Source: Oscillospiraceae bacterium (GTDB lineage Bacteria > Bacillota > Clostridia > Oscillospirales > Oscillospiraceae). Taken from it: a stretch of DNA of 10,028 nt. A program made the position numbers and the translations under genes. Of the stretch, positions 1 through 6,492 are shown piece by piece. The stretch is taken from contig JAISKU010000052.1 of NCBI GenBank assembly GCA_031261245.1, forward strand, positions 1 to 10,028, written 5' to 3'. Below the pieces are notes generated by a model, which was not told the origin of the DNA, did no database searches, and was given only the letters and a program-made list of their open reading frames with translations. How positions within the stretch are numbered: position 1 is the first letter of the stretch; each line of letters opens with the position of its first letter.

Positions 1-1613
1 GGCATCGCGTACTTGAACACGTTCGAGAGCAGATTCTCCACGACGCGCCAGAGCAGCTTGCCGTCGGCGGAGACGGGATCCATATCCCGCGACAGGGACA
101 CGCGGAAGTCGAGGCCGGAGGCGCGTATTTTTTCGTCCATCTCGCCGAGGCCCTGCGTAACCAGCTCCTCGAGGTATACAGCCTCGAGCGCGACGGGGAT
201 ATTGCCGCTCGCGGCCTTTGACGCCTCAAACAGGTCGTCCGTGAGCACCTTCAGGCGCTGCGCCTTGCTGTCGATGACCTCGATATAGCCGCGGGCCGTC
301 TCGCTCTCAAGCTCCTCCTTTTTGAGCAGGTCGATGTAGGTGATGACGCTCGTCAGCGGGGTGCGCAGGTCGTGCGAGACGTTTGAGATGAGCTCCGTGC
401 GCATACGCTCCGCGCGGAAGCGCTTGTTCATCTCGGCGTTGAGAACCTCCTCCTGTACGCTCGTGAGGCGTTTGAGCGCGCGGAACGCGAGATAAACGGA
501 CAGCGGGACGCTGAGAAGTCCGATTATCGGGAATATGGTGGCGAAGCCGTAGATGCCGTAGCCCGTGAACATGACCGTGAACAGCACGCCGGAGACCCAC
601 GTGAGCGTGCCGAGGCCGATCACGGCGACGACGACGCGGCGCGTGAGCGAGTTTGAGAGGTAGACCGCCTTCAGGAAGCGGAAAACCCTGCCGAGAATCG
701 CCCAGACGAGCGAGTGCGTGAGGATAGTCTTGTCCTTTAGCCGCCGCACGAGCGACATGAGGAACATGCCGAGCAGCGCGGCGAGGGCGGTGTAGACGGG
801 CAGCCACAGCGCGCTGTGCCCGGCGCCGTAGTAGTTGTAGGACGGCCATGAGTAGATGAACTCCGACGCGAGACCTGCCGCGAGCGCGACGACGCCGATA
901 GAGAGCACGAGCGTGAATTCCGTGTACAGGCGGTCAACGGTGAGGAGCTTTATTTTTTTGTCCGCCGTGCTGCGGCCCGCCGCGAAAATCAGGTACGCGG
1001 CGCAAATTATGAACGCGGCGGCGAGCAGGGCGAGAAGCCTGAACATGTCAATCGTGGCGGTTTTGGATTTCAGGAAGTCGAGGTTCATCCGCTCCACGTA
1101 CTCCTCGGAGTACGCCGCGACCAGATTCGCGTTCCAGGACTCGCTGTATGTCCAATTCCGCAGCTCCTCGGGCGTCATGCCGGGGAGGTTTGTGTAAATC
1201 TCGCCGTCCAGCTCCATGCAGTAGTAGGGCGGCTCGCGCGAGTTGAGGTAGTCGAAGTCAGCCTCGATGTTTTTTTCGAGCGCCTCGCGGCCGCGGTATT
1301 CGTTTCCGATATAGCCGTTGCTGCTGTAATAGTAGTATTCGTCATTGCTGTAGTCGCCTCGCGCGATGCGCTCCGTGAGGTACACGATGTTGTTCATGTT
1401 GTTCAGGACGACGTTGAAGTCGTTGCGGTACATCGAGGTGTCCGTGAAATGCCTCGCGAAGAACGCCTCGCGCACGGGGTACCAGCCGTAGCTCTGGTCG
1501 TCGCGCGTGTCGAACGCGATGACCGCCACGAACGCGCCGGCGAGGGCGACGGCGGCGAGGATAAACGCGACGACTTTTAGCCAGATGTTGTATCTTTTTA
1601 GCTTTATATCCAT
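1..1613 (-). CDS. Multi-span sensor histidine kinase, partner of the regulator at 1676-2365 (3' end cut off)
   Basis: I read this frame codon by codon from the ATG at 1613 to the left edge and found no stop: 537 codons are visible. It begins MDIKLKRYNIWLKVVAFIL. TM1 is about residues 11-33, followed by an outward-facing region of about 150 residues, very rich in Tyr (DEYYYYSSNGYIGNEY near 93-108). Further hydrophobic spans lie near 190-212, 233-256, 268-289, 328-350 and 356-380. HisKA follows, with the phospho-acceptor H414 in SNVSHDLRTPLTSV. The last visible part is the start of the ATPase domain, with N531 in VENLLSNVFKYA; the G-boxes lie beyond the edge. AAAGGA is placed 5 bases before the ATG. 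Pairing with the upstream regulator is inferred from order and orientation. The signal is unknown; several spans plus a folded outer domain suggest an envelope sensor. Confidence 0.92.
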   Translation of the reverse strand, partial: MDIKLKRYNIWLKVVAFILAAVALAGAFVAVIAFDTRDDQSYGWYPVREAFFARHFTDTSMYRNDFNVVLNNMNNIVYLTERIARGDYSNDEYYYYSSNGYIGNEYRGREALEKNIEADFDYLNSREPPYYCMELDGEIYTNLPGMTPEELRNWTYSESWNANLVAAYSEEYVERMNLDFLKSKTATIDMFRLLALLAAAFIICAAYLIFAAGRSTADKKIKLLTVDRLYTEFTLVLSIGVVALAAGLASEFIYSWPSYNYYGAGHSALWLPVYTALAALLGMFLMSLVRRLKDKTILTHSLVWAILGRVFRFLKAVYLSNSLTRRVVVAVIGLGTLTWVSGVLFTVMFTGYGIYGFATIFPIIGLLSVPLSVYLAFRALKRLTSVQEEVLNAEMNKRFRAERMRTELISNVSHDLRTPLTSVITYIDLLKKEELESETARGYIEVIDSKAQRLKVLTDDLFEASKAASGNIPVALEAVYLEELVTQGLGEMDEKIRASGLDFRVSLSRDMDPVSADGKLLWRVVENLLSNVFKYAM

Positions 1614-1638
1614 GGTATTCCTTTCCGGGCTGTTAACA

Positions 1639-1681
1639 CGCCCCTACGGGGACCGCGGGCGATTGGTAATCGCCCCTACGG
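1639..1681. repeat. Third copy of the GGGCGRTT hairpin repeat, plus a partial tandem copy
   Basis: The perfect 8-bp stem at 1657-1675 (GGGCGATT, loop GGT, AATCGCCC) is followed by CCTACGG. The same CGCCCCTACGG also occurs at 1639-1649, directly before GGGACCGC, so one full unit is preceded by the tail of another. The unit shares GCGGGCGRTT...AAYCGCCCCTACR with the two copies at 7211-7300. It fills most of the 62-base gap between regulator and kinase. Confidence 0.85.
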
Positions 1682-2365
1682 CATTTTCTCAACCTTGTAG
1701 CCTATACCCCACACAACTTTGAGATATTTCGGTTCGCGGGGGTTGATTTCGATCTTCTCGCGGATATTGCGGATGTGCACCGCGACGGTGTTGTCGGAGT
1801 TGTACGGCGTCTCGTTCCAGACGCGCTCGTAAATCTCGTCGATCGAGAACACGCGGCCGAGGTTGCGCGTGAGCAGCAGCAGAATCTTGTACTGCACGGG
1901 CGTGAGGCGCACGTCCTCGCCGTCAACGGTGACGGTCTTGCGCTCGTCGTCGATCTCGAGGCCGCCCGTCCTGTAGACGTCTGTGCGCGTCTCGGCTCCG
2001 CCGAGCTGGGTGTAGCGGCGCAGCTGGGATTTGACGCGGGCGAGGAGCTCGAGCGGGTTGAACGGCTTCGTCACGTAGTCGTCCGCGCCGAGGGAGAGTC
2101 CGGCGATTTTGTCGGTGTCCTCGGACTTCGCGGAGAGGAGAATGACGGGGATATTGCGCTCCTCGCGGATTTTCATCATCGCGCGCACGCCGTCCATGCG
2201 GGGCATCATGATGTCCATGATGACGAGGTGGATCTCCTTTTCGGCGATGCACTCGACCGCCTGAATACCGTCGTAGGCTTTCAGGACGGTGTAGCCCTCA
2301 TTCTTTAAGTAAATTTCAATCGCCTCGACGATTTCGCGCTCGTCGTCGCACACGAGAATGTTCAT
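1676..2365 (-). CDS. OmpR-family response regulator (VanR-like)
   Basis: DNA-binding response regulator of 229 residues from the ATG at 2365. The receiver domain (about 1-116) has D7-D8, the phospho-acceptor D51 in VIMDIMMP, S78 in LLSAKSE and K100 in YVTKPF. The winged helix (about 130-229) has LTPVQYKILLLL, GRVFSIDEIYERVWN, NTVAVHIRNIREKIE and VVWGIGYKVE. The likely partner is the kinase starting 62 bases downstream. The resemblance to VanR is at family level: no vancomycin-resistance enzyme gene is nearby. The last residue codon and the TAG stop (CCG TAG GGGCG) sit on the boundary of a GGGCGATT hairpin repeat, so the tail MP and the stop appear to be supplied by the repeat. Expression probably starts at the extended -10 promoter upstream. 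Confidence 0.94.
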   Translation of the reverse strand: MNILVCDDEREIVEAIEIYLKNEGYTVLKAYDGIQAVECIAEKEIHLVIMDIMMPRMDGVRAMMKIREERNIPVILLSAKSEDTDKIAGLSLGADDYVTKPFNPLELLARVKSQLRRYTQLGGAETRTDVYRTGGLEIDDERKTVTVDGEDVRLTPVQYKILLLLTRNLGRVFSIDEIYERVWNETPYNSDNTVAVHIRNIREKIEINPREPKYLKVVWGIGYKVEKMP

Positions 2366-2371
2366 GGCGCG

Positions 2372-2381
2372 CACCTCTCTC
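2372..2381 (-). promoter_or_regulatory. Ribosome-binding site that selects the ATG start of the second response regulator
   Basis: The minus strand reads GAGAGAGGTG. Its AGAGAGG core is about 8 bases before the ATG at 2365 but runs directly into the in-frame GTG at 2374, leaving that codon no room. The ATG is therefore the better start, and it gives the usual MNILVCDDE beginning. Confidence 0.7.
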
Positions 2382-2389
2382 TTTGGTTT

Positions 2390-2426
2390 TGGACATAGTA
2401 TACCACCCCTTTGTGCGTTAAGTATA
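2390..2426 (-). promoter_or_regulatory. Extended -10 promoter (and second -10-like box) for the second two-component pair
   Basis: The minus strand carries TGGTATACT at 2397-2405, an extended -10 element (TGn plus TATACT), placing the transcript start near 2390 and giving a leader of about 25 bases. The hexamer 17 bases upstream (ATACTT) is a poor -35, which an extended -10 can tolerate. A second TATACT lies at 2421-2426; its 17-base-spaced -35 (TTTTTG) is also poor. Both lie within or at the edge of the inverted repeat. Confidence 0.55.
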
Positions 2427-2457
2427 CCGCGCGTTGATTAAGGCAAAAAGGGGTGGT
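2402..2457. repeat. 15-base inverted repeat in the spacer upstream of the second response regulator
   Basis: Left arm 2402-2416 (ACCACCCCTTTGTGC) and right arm 2443-2457 (GCAAAAAGGGGTGGT) match at 14 of 15 positions, with a 26-base centre. It begins about 11 bases after the decarboxylase stop and reaches into the -10 box of the next promoter. As RNA it could end or slow the upstream transcript, but no T-run follows on the minus strand (next bases ATACTATG), so it is not a standard terminator. It could equally be an operator. Confidence 0.7.
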
Positions 2458-2468
2458 TTATGAAGATT

Positions 2469-3734
2469 TTATGAACACAGCAGCTCAGGGAGGCGTCCGT
2501 TGTCGCTGCGCGGCTCGATTCCCGCCGCCGTGAGCGCGTCGAGCTGCGCGACGGTCTGCGCGTCGATGAGCTCACCGGGGACGATAATCGGCACGCCGGG
2601 CGGGTACGCCCACGCGTATTCGAGCGCGACGCGCCCGACGGCGCTGCTGTACGGCAAAAATTCGCCGCCGCGCGGCGCGTCGAACGGTGCGAAGACGCGG
2701 CGTGGGATATCTGTCATTCCGAGCAAAGCGAGGAATCCCGTTGCGGCATACGCGACCCGTTCCGCGATCACCGCGTCGGCGAGGCGGTCGAGCGTCGCGC
2801 GCGTGTCGGCAATCGAGGTCATCGCGAGGGCGTAGTCAACGCCGCACATCTCGAGCTCGATGTCGTACTTCTCGCGGAACGCGTCCATGAGCGCCTTGCC
2901 GTTCGCGGCGGGGATTACGATTTTGCCCGGGTCGTCGGGTGCGGTTATGCCCGTGCGGGCGTAGAAGCGGCTCAGATTTTCCTCATACGCCGCGAAGATC
3001 TCCGCGCCGCGCGTGTCGAGCAGGCGCAGGGCGCGGTCGATGGACTCGAGGAGCACGTAGGAGGGGCTGGACGTCTCAAACACGCGCAGGGCGCGCTCCA
3101 TGTCGCCCGAATCGACGAGATCGCCCGAGACGAGCGCGAGGGCGCACTGCGTCAGCGCGGGGAGAGTTTTGTGGAGGCTGACGATCTCGATATCCGCGCC
3201 GAGGCGCGTGGCGTTTTTCGGGAATTTTTGCGAGAATCCGAAGTGCGCGCCGTGCGCCGCGTCAACGATGAGCGGTACGCCGCGCGCGTGGGCCTGCGCG
3301 GCGATAGCTTCGACGTCGGCGACCGCGCCGAGGTACGACGGCGAGGTCACGAGCACGCAGCGCAGGTCGGGAATATCGGCGATTGCGGTCTGCTCGAGGT
3401 ATACCGGCGTGAGGCGGCACAGCTCGAGCGCGTTGTACACGCTCCTGTGCGACGCGCGGGAGATTGCGGCGCTGCCGCCGACACTGCCCGCAACGGCGCG
3501 GACTGCCGCGAGTATGCCGCCCGTGGAGCCGTTCACCATCGGAAACGCGCGGGCGGCGCCGTACAGTCGCGCGGCAAGATGCGCGGTGTTCAGAAGAACC
3601 CCGCGCATGTTGTGCAGGTCGTCAAGACCCTCAATTTCAGTTATGTCGATGCCGTACGGCAAATCGTTCCCGAGCAGTTCCGTATTGCGCTTGTGTCCGG
3701 GCATGTGCATCGGCAATTTTTCGCTAAACCGCAT
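2469..3734 (-). CDS. Short-form Orn/Lys/Arg decarboxylase family protein
   Basis: PLP-dependent fold-type I decarboxylase, 421 residues, similar to the short YaaO/SpeA-like branch. It probably decarboxylates lysine, ornithine or arginine to a diamine or agmatine; the substrate cannot be read from the sequence. Seen: HMPGHK at residues 10-15, a DITEIEGLDDLH segment, NGSTGG, the PLP aspartate D158 in IVDAAHGAH, the Schiff-base lysine K189 in SLHKTLPALTQ, and the C-terminal YPPGVPIIVPGE. The N-terminus is short but the HMPGHK motif is intact. The ATG overlaps the preceding stop by 11 bases and has only a weak ribosome-binding site (ACGAGATAAAAG), so translation is probably coupled to the leucine-rich-repeat gene. 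Residues 333-341 (GFLALLGMT) are encoded by a dispersed repeat in frame, in the linker between the large and C-terminal domains. Catalytic activity seems plausible. Confidence 0.9.
   Translation of the reverse strand: MRFSEKLPMHMPGHKRNTELLGNDLPYGIDITEIEGLDDLHNMRGVLLNTAHLAARLYGAARAFPMVNGSTGGILAAVRAVAGSVGGSAAISRASHRSVYNALELCRLTPVYLEQTAIADIPDLRCVLVTSPSYLGAVADVEAIAAQAHARGVPLIVDAAHGAHFGFSQKFPKNATRLGADIEIVSLHKTLPALTQCALALVSGDLVDSGDMERALRVFETSSPSYVLLESIDRALRLLDTRGAEIFAAYEENLSRFYARTGITAPDDPGKIVIPAANGKALMDAFREKYDIELEMCGVDYALAMTSIADTRATLDRLADAVIAERVAYAATGFLALLGMTDIPRRVFAPFDAPRGGEFLPYSSAVGRVALEYAWAYPPGVPIIVPGELIDAQTVAQLDALTAAGIEPRSDNGRLPELLCS
2713..2738 (-). repeat. In-frame half-copy of a dispersed repeat inside the decarboxylase gene
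   Basis: The minus strand reads GGATTCCTCGCTTTGCTC followed by GGAATGAC. From memory this is one base away from a repeat common between genes in gut bacteria (GGATTCCTCGCTTCGCTC then GGAATGAC). It keeps the reading frame and encodes GFLALLGMT. It contains the internal dyad CCGAGCAAAGCGAGG. No opposite second half is found nearby. The identification rests on recall and was not checked against a database. Confidence 0.65.
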
Positions 3735-4974
3735 CTTTTATCTCGTATTTTATTTTGTTTTCCCTGGCGTACTGCTCCGCGACAGTCCCCTCCTCGCAGA
3801 CGACGGTGATCCCGCGCCGCGAGTAGAACGCCGCGTCGCCTATCTCCTTGACCGTCTGCGGAACCTCGACCTTCGTCAGCATGATGTCGTCGTAGAACAC
3901 GCTCGCCCCGAGCTTTTTGGCGTTGTCGTTCATGTCCACCTCCGCGAGGTGCTCACACTGGCGGAACGCCCAGCCGTCGATGTCCACAACGCTGTCGCCG
4001 ATTTTTACGCTGCGCAGATTTGTGCAGCGGTAGAAGCAGTCGTTGCCGATTCGCAGCGTGGCGTTCGGTATCTCGACCGCGAGGAGCTCCGTGCAGTTGC
4101 GGAACGCGCCCATGCCGAGGGAGATGACTCCCTCCGGGATTGTGATGCTCTCAAGGCTCGTGAGGAAGGAACACGCGTAGTTGCCGATGTATCTAATCGA
4201 GTCGGGCAGCTTCAGCTCGCGAATGTACTGACAGCCGCGAAACGCGCCCGGCAGCAGTGTCGTCACCGTGTCCGGAATCGTGATCGACACGGGCTTTATG
4301 CGCCACGCCATGGCGAAGCAGTCCTGCCCGATGTGGGTGACGGGCACGCCGTCGAGCTCCGACGGTATCTCAATCGTGCGGCGCATTCCGATGTATTTCA
4401 CGAGCTCCACATGGTCGCTGTAGACGGTGTACATGTACTCCGTGTTCTTGCGCGAGCCGACGGTCACGTCCGACACGCCGACCTGCGTCCCCGCGTAGTA
4501 CGGGTCGTGGGCGCCCAGGTCGATGCGCGAGCGCCGAAGATATGAGATGTCCGACAGCGTAATCGGGATCGGCCCGGAGGAGCCGTCGTCGAGCACCGAC
4601 GCCTTGTCGATGTCGATCGTCCTGTTTTCCAGCTCCTGCGCCGCGAGCTCAAGCAGCGAGGCGTACTCGTCCACGAGCTGCAAATAGTCGTCGGTGCGCG
4701 GCTTCATGGCGTCAAGCTCCTCGATGAACGAGGTCTGGATGTCGTTTGTCCACAGCTCCTCAAGCTCAGCCACCGTGTAGCGTATCTTCTGGGTGTAAAA
4801 ATCGCACTGGCTCTTGTAGGAGCGCAGGGCGAGCGCCTTTTGCTTGAAAAGCGCCGGGGACGCCACAGGTTTTTCCGTGACGTAGGGGTTTTTCATACCG
4901 AATTTCATCAGGAGTTTTACCAGTCTGTAGCTGCGGCCCGCATCATAGCGCTTACTTGTCGGAAATGACGGCAT
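3724..4974 (-). CDS. BspA-type leucine-rich-repeat protein without signal peptide
   Basis: Protein of 416 residues whose C-terminal half (about 200-405) is a run of roughly 23-residue repeats of the LRR_5/BspA type, for example SITIPDTVTTLLPGAF, ELKLPDSIRYIGNYAC, SITIPEGVISLGMGAF, AVEIPNATLRIGNDCF and SVKIGDSVVDIDGWAF. It ends in the usual cap, VAEQYARENKIKYEI. Residues 1-190 match no family I recognise: a basic start, then a predicted helical, charged stretch (about 55-140, with AELEELW and LLELAAQELEN). Many BspA-type proteins are secreted or surface-bound, but here there is no hydrophobic N-terminal segment, membrane span or wall anchor, so a cytoplasmic location is inferred. The ATG follows GGAGG at 7-base spacing and a strong promoter. 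The stop lies 11 bases inside the decarboxylase gene. The repeat region probably binds a protein or other ligand; its role is unknown. Confidence 0.88.
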   Translation of the reverse strand: MPSFPTSKRYDAGRSYRLVKLLMKFGMKNPYVTEKPVASPALFKQKALALRSYKSQCDFYTQKIRYTVAELEELWTNDIQTSFIEELDAMKPRTDDYLQLVDEYASLLELAAQELENRTIDIDKASVLDDGSSGPIPITLSDISYLRRSRIDLGAHDPYYAGTQVGVSDVTVGSRKNTEYMYTVYSDHVELVKYIGMRRTIEIPSELDGVPVTHIGQDCFAMAWRIKPVSITIPDTVTTLLPGAFRGCQYIRELKLPDSIRYIGNYACSFLTSLESITIPEGVISLGMGAFRNCTELLAVEIPNATLRIGNDCFYRCTNLRSVKIGDSVVDIDGWAFRQCEHLAEVDMNDNAKKLGASVFYDDIMLTKVEVPQTVKEIGDAAFYSRRGITVVCEEGTVAEQYARENKIKYEIKDAV

Positions 4975-4996
4975 AGTGACGCCTCCAATTATATTT

Positions 4997-5032
4997 TACA
5001 CACAGTATACCTTCTGCAAAGGCCTTAGTCAA
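4997..5032 (-). promoter_or_regulatory. Sigma-A-type promoter for the leucine-rich-repeat/decarboxylase unit
   Basis: On the minus strand: TTGACT (5027-5032), a 17-base spacer (5010-5026), TATACT (5004-5009). Each box is one base from consensus and the spacing is optimal. The -35 box lies in the last codons and stop of the kinase gene. An 8-base palindrome, AAGGCCTT (5019-5026), sits in the spacer. Transcription should start near 4997, leaving a leader of about 22 bases before the ATG at 4974, with GGAGG at 4982-4986. Confidence 0.8.
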
Positions 5033-6488
5033 GCTGTTTCGCCTTTTGCGCGCCCTGCGCCATGCGCATAGTGAACGTAAATTTCGTCACGCCGTTCCTC
5101 GAGGTCACGTAGATGTCTTCATTGTGGCGGTCGAGAATCGTCTTTACGATGTACAGTCCGAGGCCGACGCCCTCCCTGTCCACGCCGCGTGAGCGGTCGG
5201 CCTTGTGGAAGCGGTCAAAAATGAGCGGCATGTCGCTCTCGGGTATCGTCTCGCCCTCGTCCTCGACGGAGACGAACGCGCGCTCCCCCTGTTTCCAGAG
5301 CGAGAGCTTGAGCGCGGAGCCGGCGTTCGCAAATTTCACGGCGTTGTCGATGAGATTGTACACGACCTGCGTAATGGAATCCTTGTCGCCCTGCACGAGC
5401 ACAGGCTCCTCCGGGAGCTCCGGCACGGCCTCCATGCCCTTTGCCTCGAGCTTCGGGAGTATGCCGACGAGCGTCACGCGAATGAGCTCCGCGATGTCGA
5501 ACGGCGCGCCGGTTTTTTCCGCGCCCTCGGGCGTATTGAGGCGCGACACGTCGAGCAGTGAGCGCACGAGGCGCGAGAGACGCCGCGTCTCGGAGGAGAT
5601 GACCGTCAGGTACTTCGCCTCGCTCTCCGGCGGAATCGTGCCGTCGAGGATGCCGTCGGCAAAGCCCGCGATGACCGTCATCGGCGTTTTCAGCTCGTGC
5701 GACACGTTCGCCACAAGCTCACGCCGTCGCGTCTCGCTGCGCTCCATCGCGTCCGCCATCGCGTTAAACGCGTGGGAGAGCTCTCCGATCTCGTCGTCGC
5801 GCCCCGTGTCGGAGACGCGCGCGGTGAAGTCGCCCTTTGCGAATTTGCTGGCGGCGCGCGCCATCTCGTTTATCGGCTCCGCCTGATGTTTCGTGGTGAG
5901 CAGGGAGAATATGAACGCGACGCACAGCACAGCGATCGCGAGCAGTGTGAAAACGGACAGGAACTGCCGCCACGTATCGGAGAGGCGTCCCGTACCCGCG
6001 GAGACGAACAGGAAGCCGAGCGCGTAAGGGCCGCTCGTATCCCTGTCGGTTATGACGGCGCCGACGGCGTACCGCTCCTCCCCGTAGACGTCAGAGAACG
6101 CCGCGCCGGTGAAGCCGTTCCCCGCGAGCAGCGACTCGATCGCGCCGCTCTGCACCGGCTTTCCGAGGTGGGGGCAGATAGGCTCATCATCGGAGCAGGA
6201 CACGACGATTCCGTCCGTGTCGGCGATTATTATGTCAAAGCCAGAGGCGCGCGATATCATCGACAGCGCCATGCGTATCTCAAAGCCGGATATGTCCGTC
6301 TGCCTGTAGCGGCTCTGCGCGGAGACGTATCGCAGCGTCTCCTTTGCGGCGCTCGACATCGCCTCGCGGCGCTCCCCGAGGATCACGCGGTAGCTCCATG
6401 CCGAAAACAGCCCCCCGAGCACGATGAAAGACAGGAGGACTGTTGCGGCCGTCGTTGTGAAGTTTTTGAAATAGATTGAGCGTTTCAC
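5025..6488 (-). CDS. HAMP-domain sensor histidine kinase, partner of the regulator at 6493-7176
   Basis: Membrane sensor kinase of about 487 residues. Order: TM1 (about 13-33), an outward-facing sensor region of about 140 residues with GFDIIIADTDG and a cysteine pair CSDDEPIC, TM2 (about 176-198), HAMP (about 200-250), HisKA with the phospho-acceptor H264 in NVSHELKTP, and an ATPase domain with N382 in YNLIDNAVKFA, then the F-box DRFHKAD and G-box VGLGLYIVK. The start is uncertain. GTG at 6488 gives a normal MKRSIYFKN N-terminus 4 bases after the regulator stop, with AGGTG 13 bases upstream. A TTG at 6509 would add seven residues (RCWTDTV preceded by Met) and a 17-base overlap. The sensor region resembles Cache/PAS-like folds only loosely, so the ligand is unknown. 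The last codons (AAA CAG CTT GAC TAA) contain the -35 box of the next promoter. Confidence 0.93.
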   Translation of the reverse strand: MKRSIYFKNFTTTAATVLLSFIVLGGLFSAWSYRVILGERREAMSSAAKETLRYVSAQSRYRQTDISGFEIRMALSMISRASGFDIIIADTDGIVVSCSDDEPICPHLGKPVQSGAIESLLAGNGFTGAAFSDVYGEERYAVGAVITDRDTSGPYALGFLFVSAGTGRLSDTWRQFLSVFTLLAIAVLCVAFIFSLLTTKHQAEPINEMARAASKFAKGDFTARVSDTGRDDEIGELSHAFNAMADAMERSETRRRELVANVSHELKTPMTVIAGFADGILDGTIPPESEAKYLTVISSETRRLSRLVRSLLDVSRLNTPEGAEKTGAPFDIAELIRVTLVGILPKLEAKGMEAVPELPEEPVLVQGDKDSITQVVYNLIDNAVKFANAGSALKLSLWKQGERAFVSVEDEGETIPESDMPLIFDRFHKADRSRGVDREGVGLGLYIVKTILDRHNEDIYVTSRNGVTKFTFTMRMAQGAQKAKQLD

Positions 6489-6492
6489 GGTA

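Noticed and set aside
307..849. Minus-strand open frame of 180 codons
   Set aside because: Another frame of the left-edge sensor kinase. Its product is dominated by Arg, Ala and His, while the kinase frame carries SHDLRTP and membrane spans.
1..2365. Vancomycin-resistance regulatory pair (VanR/VanS)
   Set aside because: Only family-level similarity; no vanH, vanA/B-type ligase or vanX gene is present, and many Clostridia have such pairs with other roles.
3100..4545. Long plus-strand open frame of 481 codons
   Set aside because: It is antisense to two convincing genes; its protein is rich in Arg, Ala and Val with no recognisable motif. High-GC coding sequence often leaves the opposite strand open.
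5697..6479. Plus-strand open frame of 260 codons
   Set aside because: Antisense to the sensor kinase, with low-complexity Arg/Val/Glu-rich content, no motif and no ribosome-binding site that I could find.
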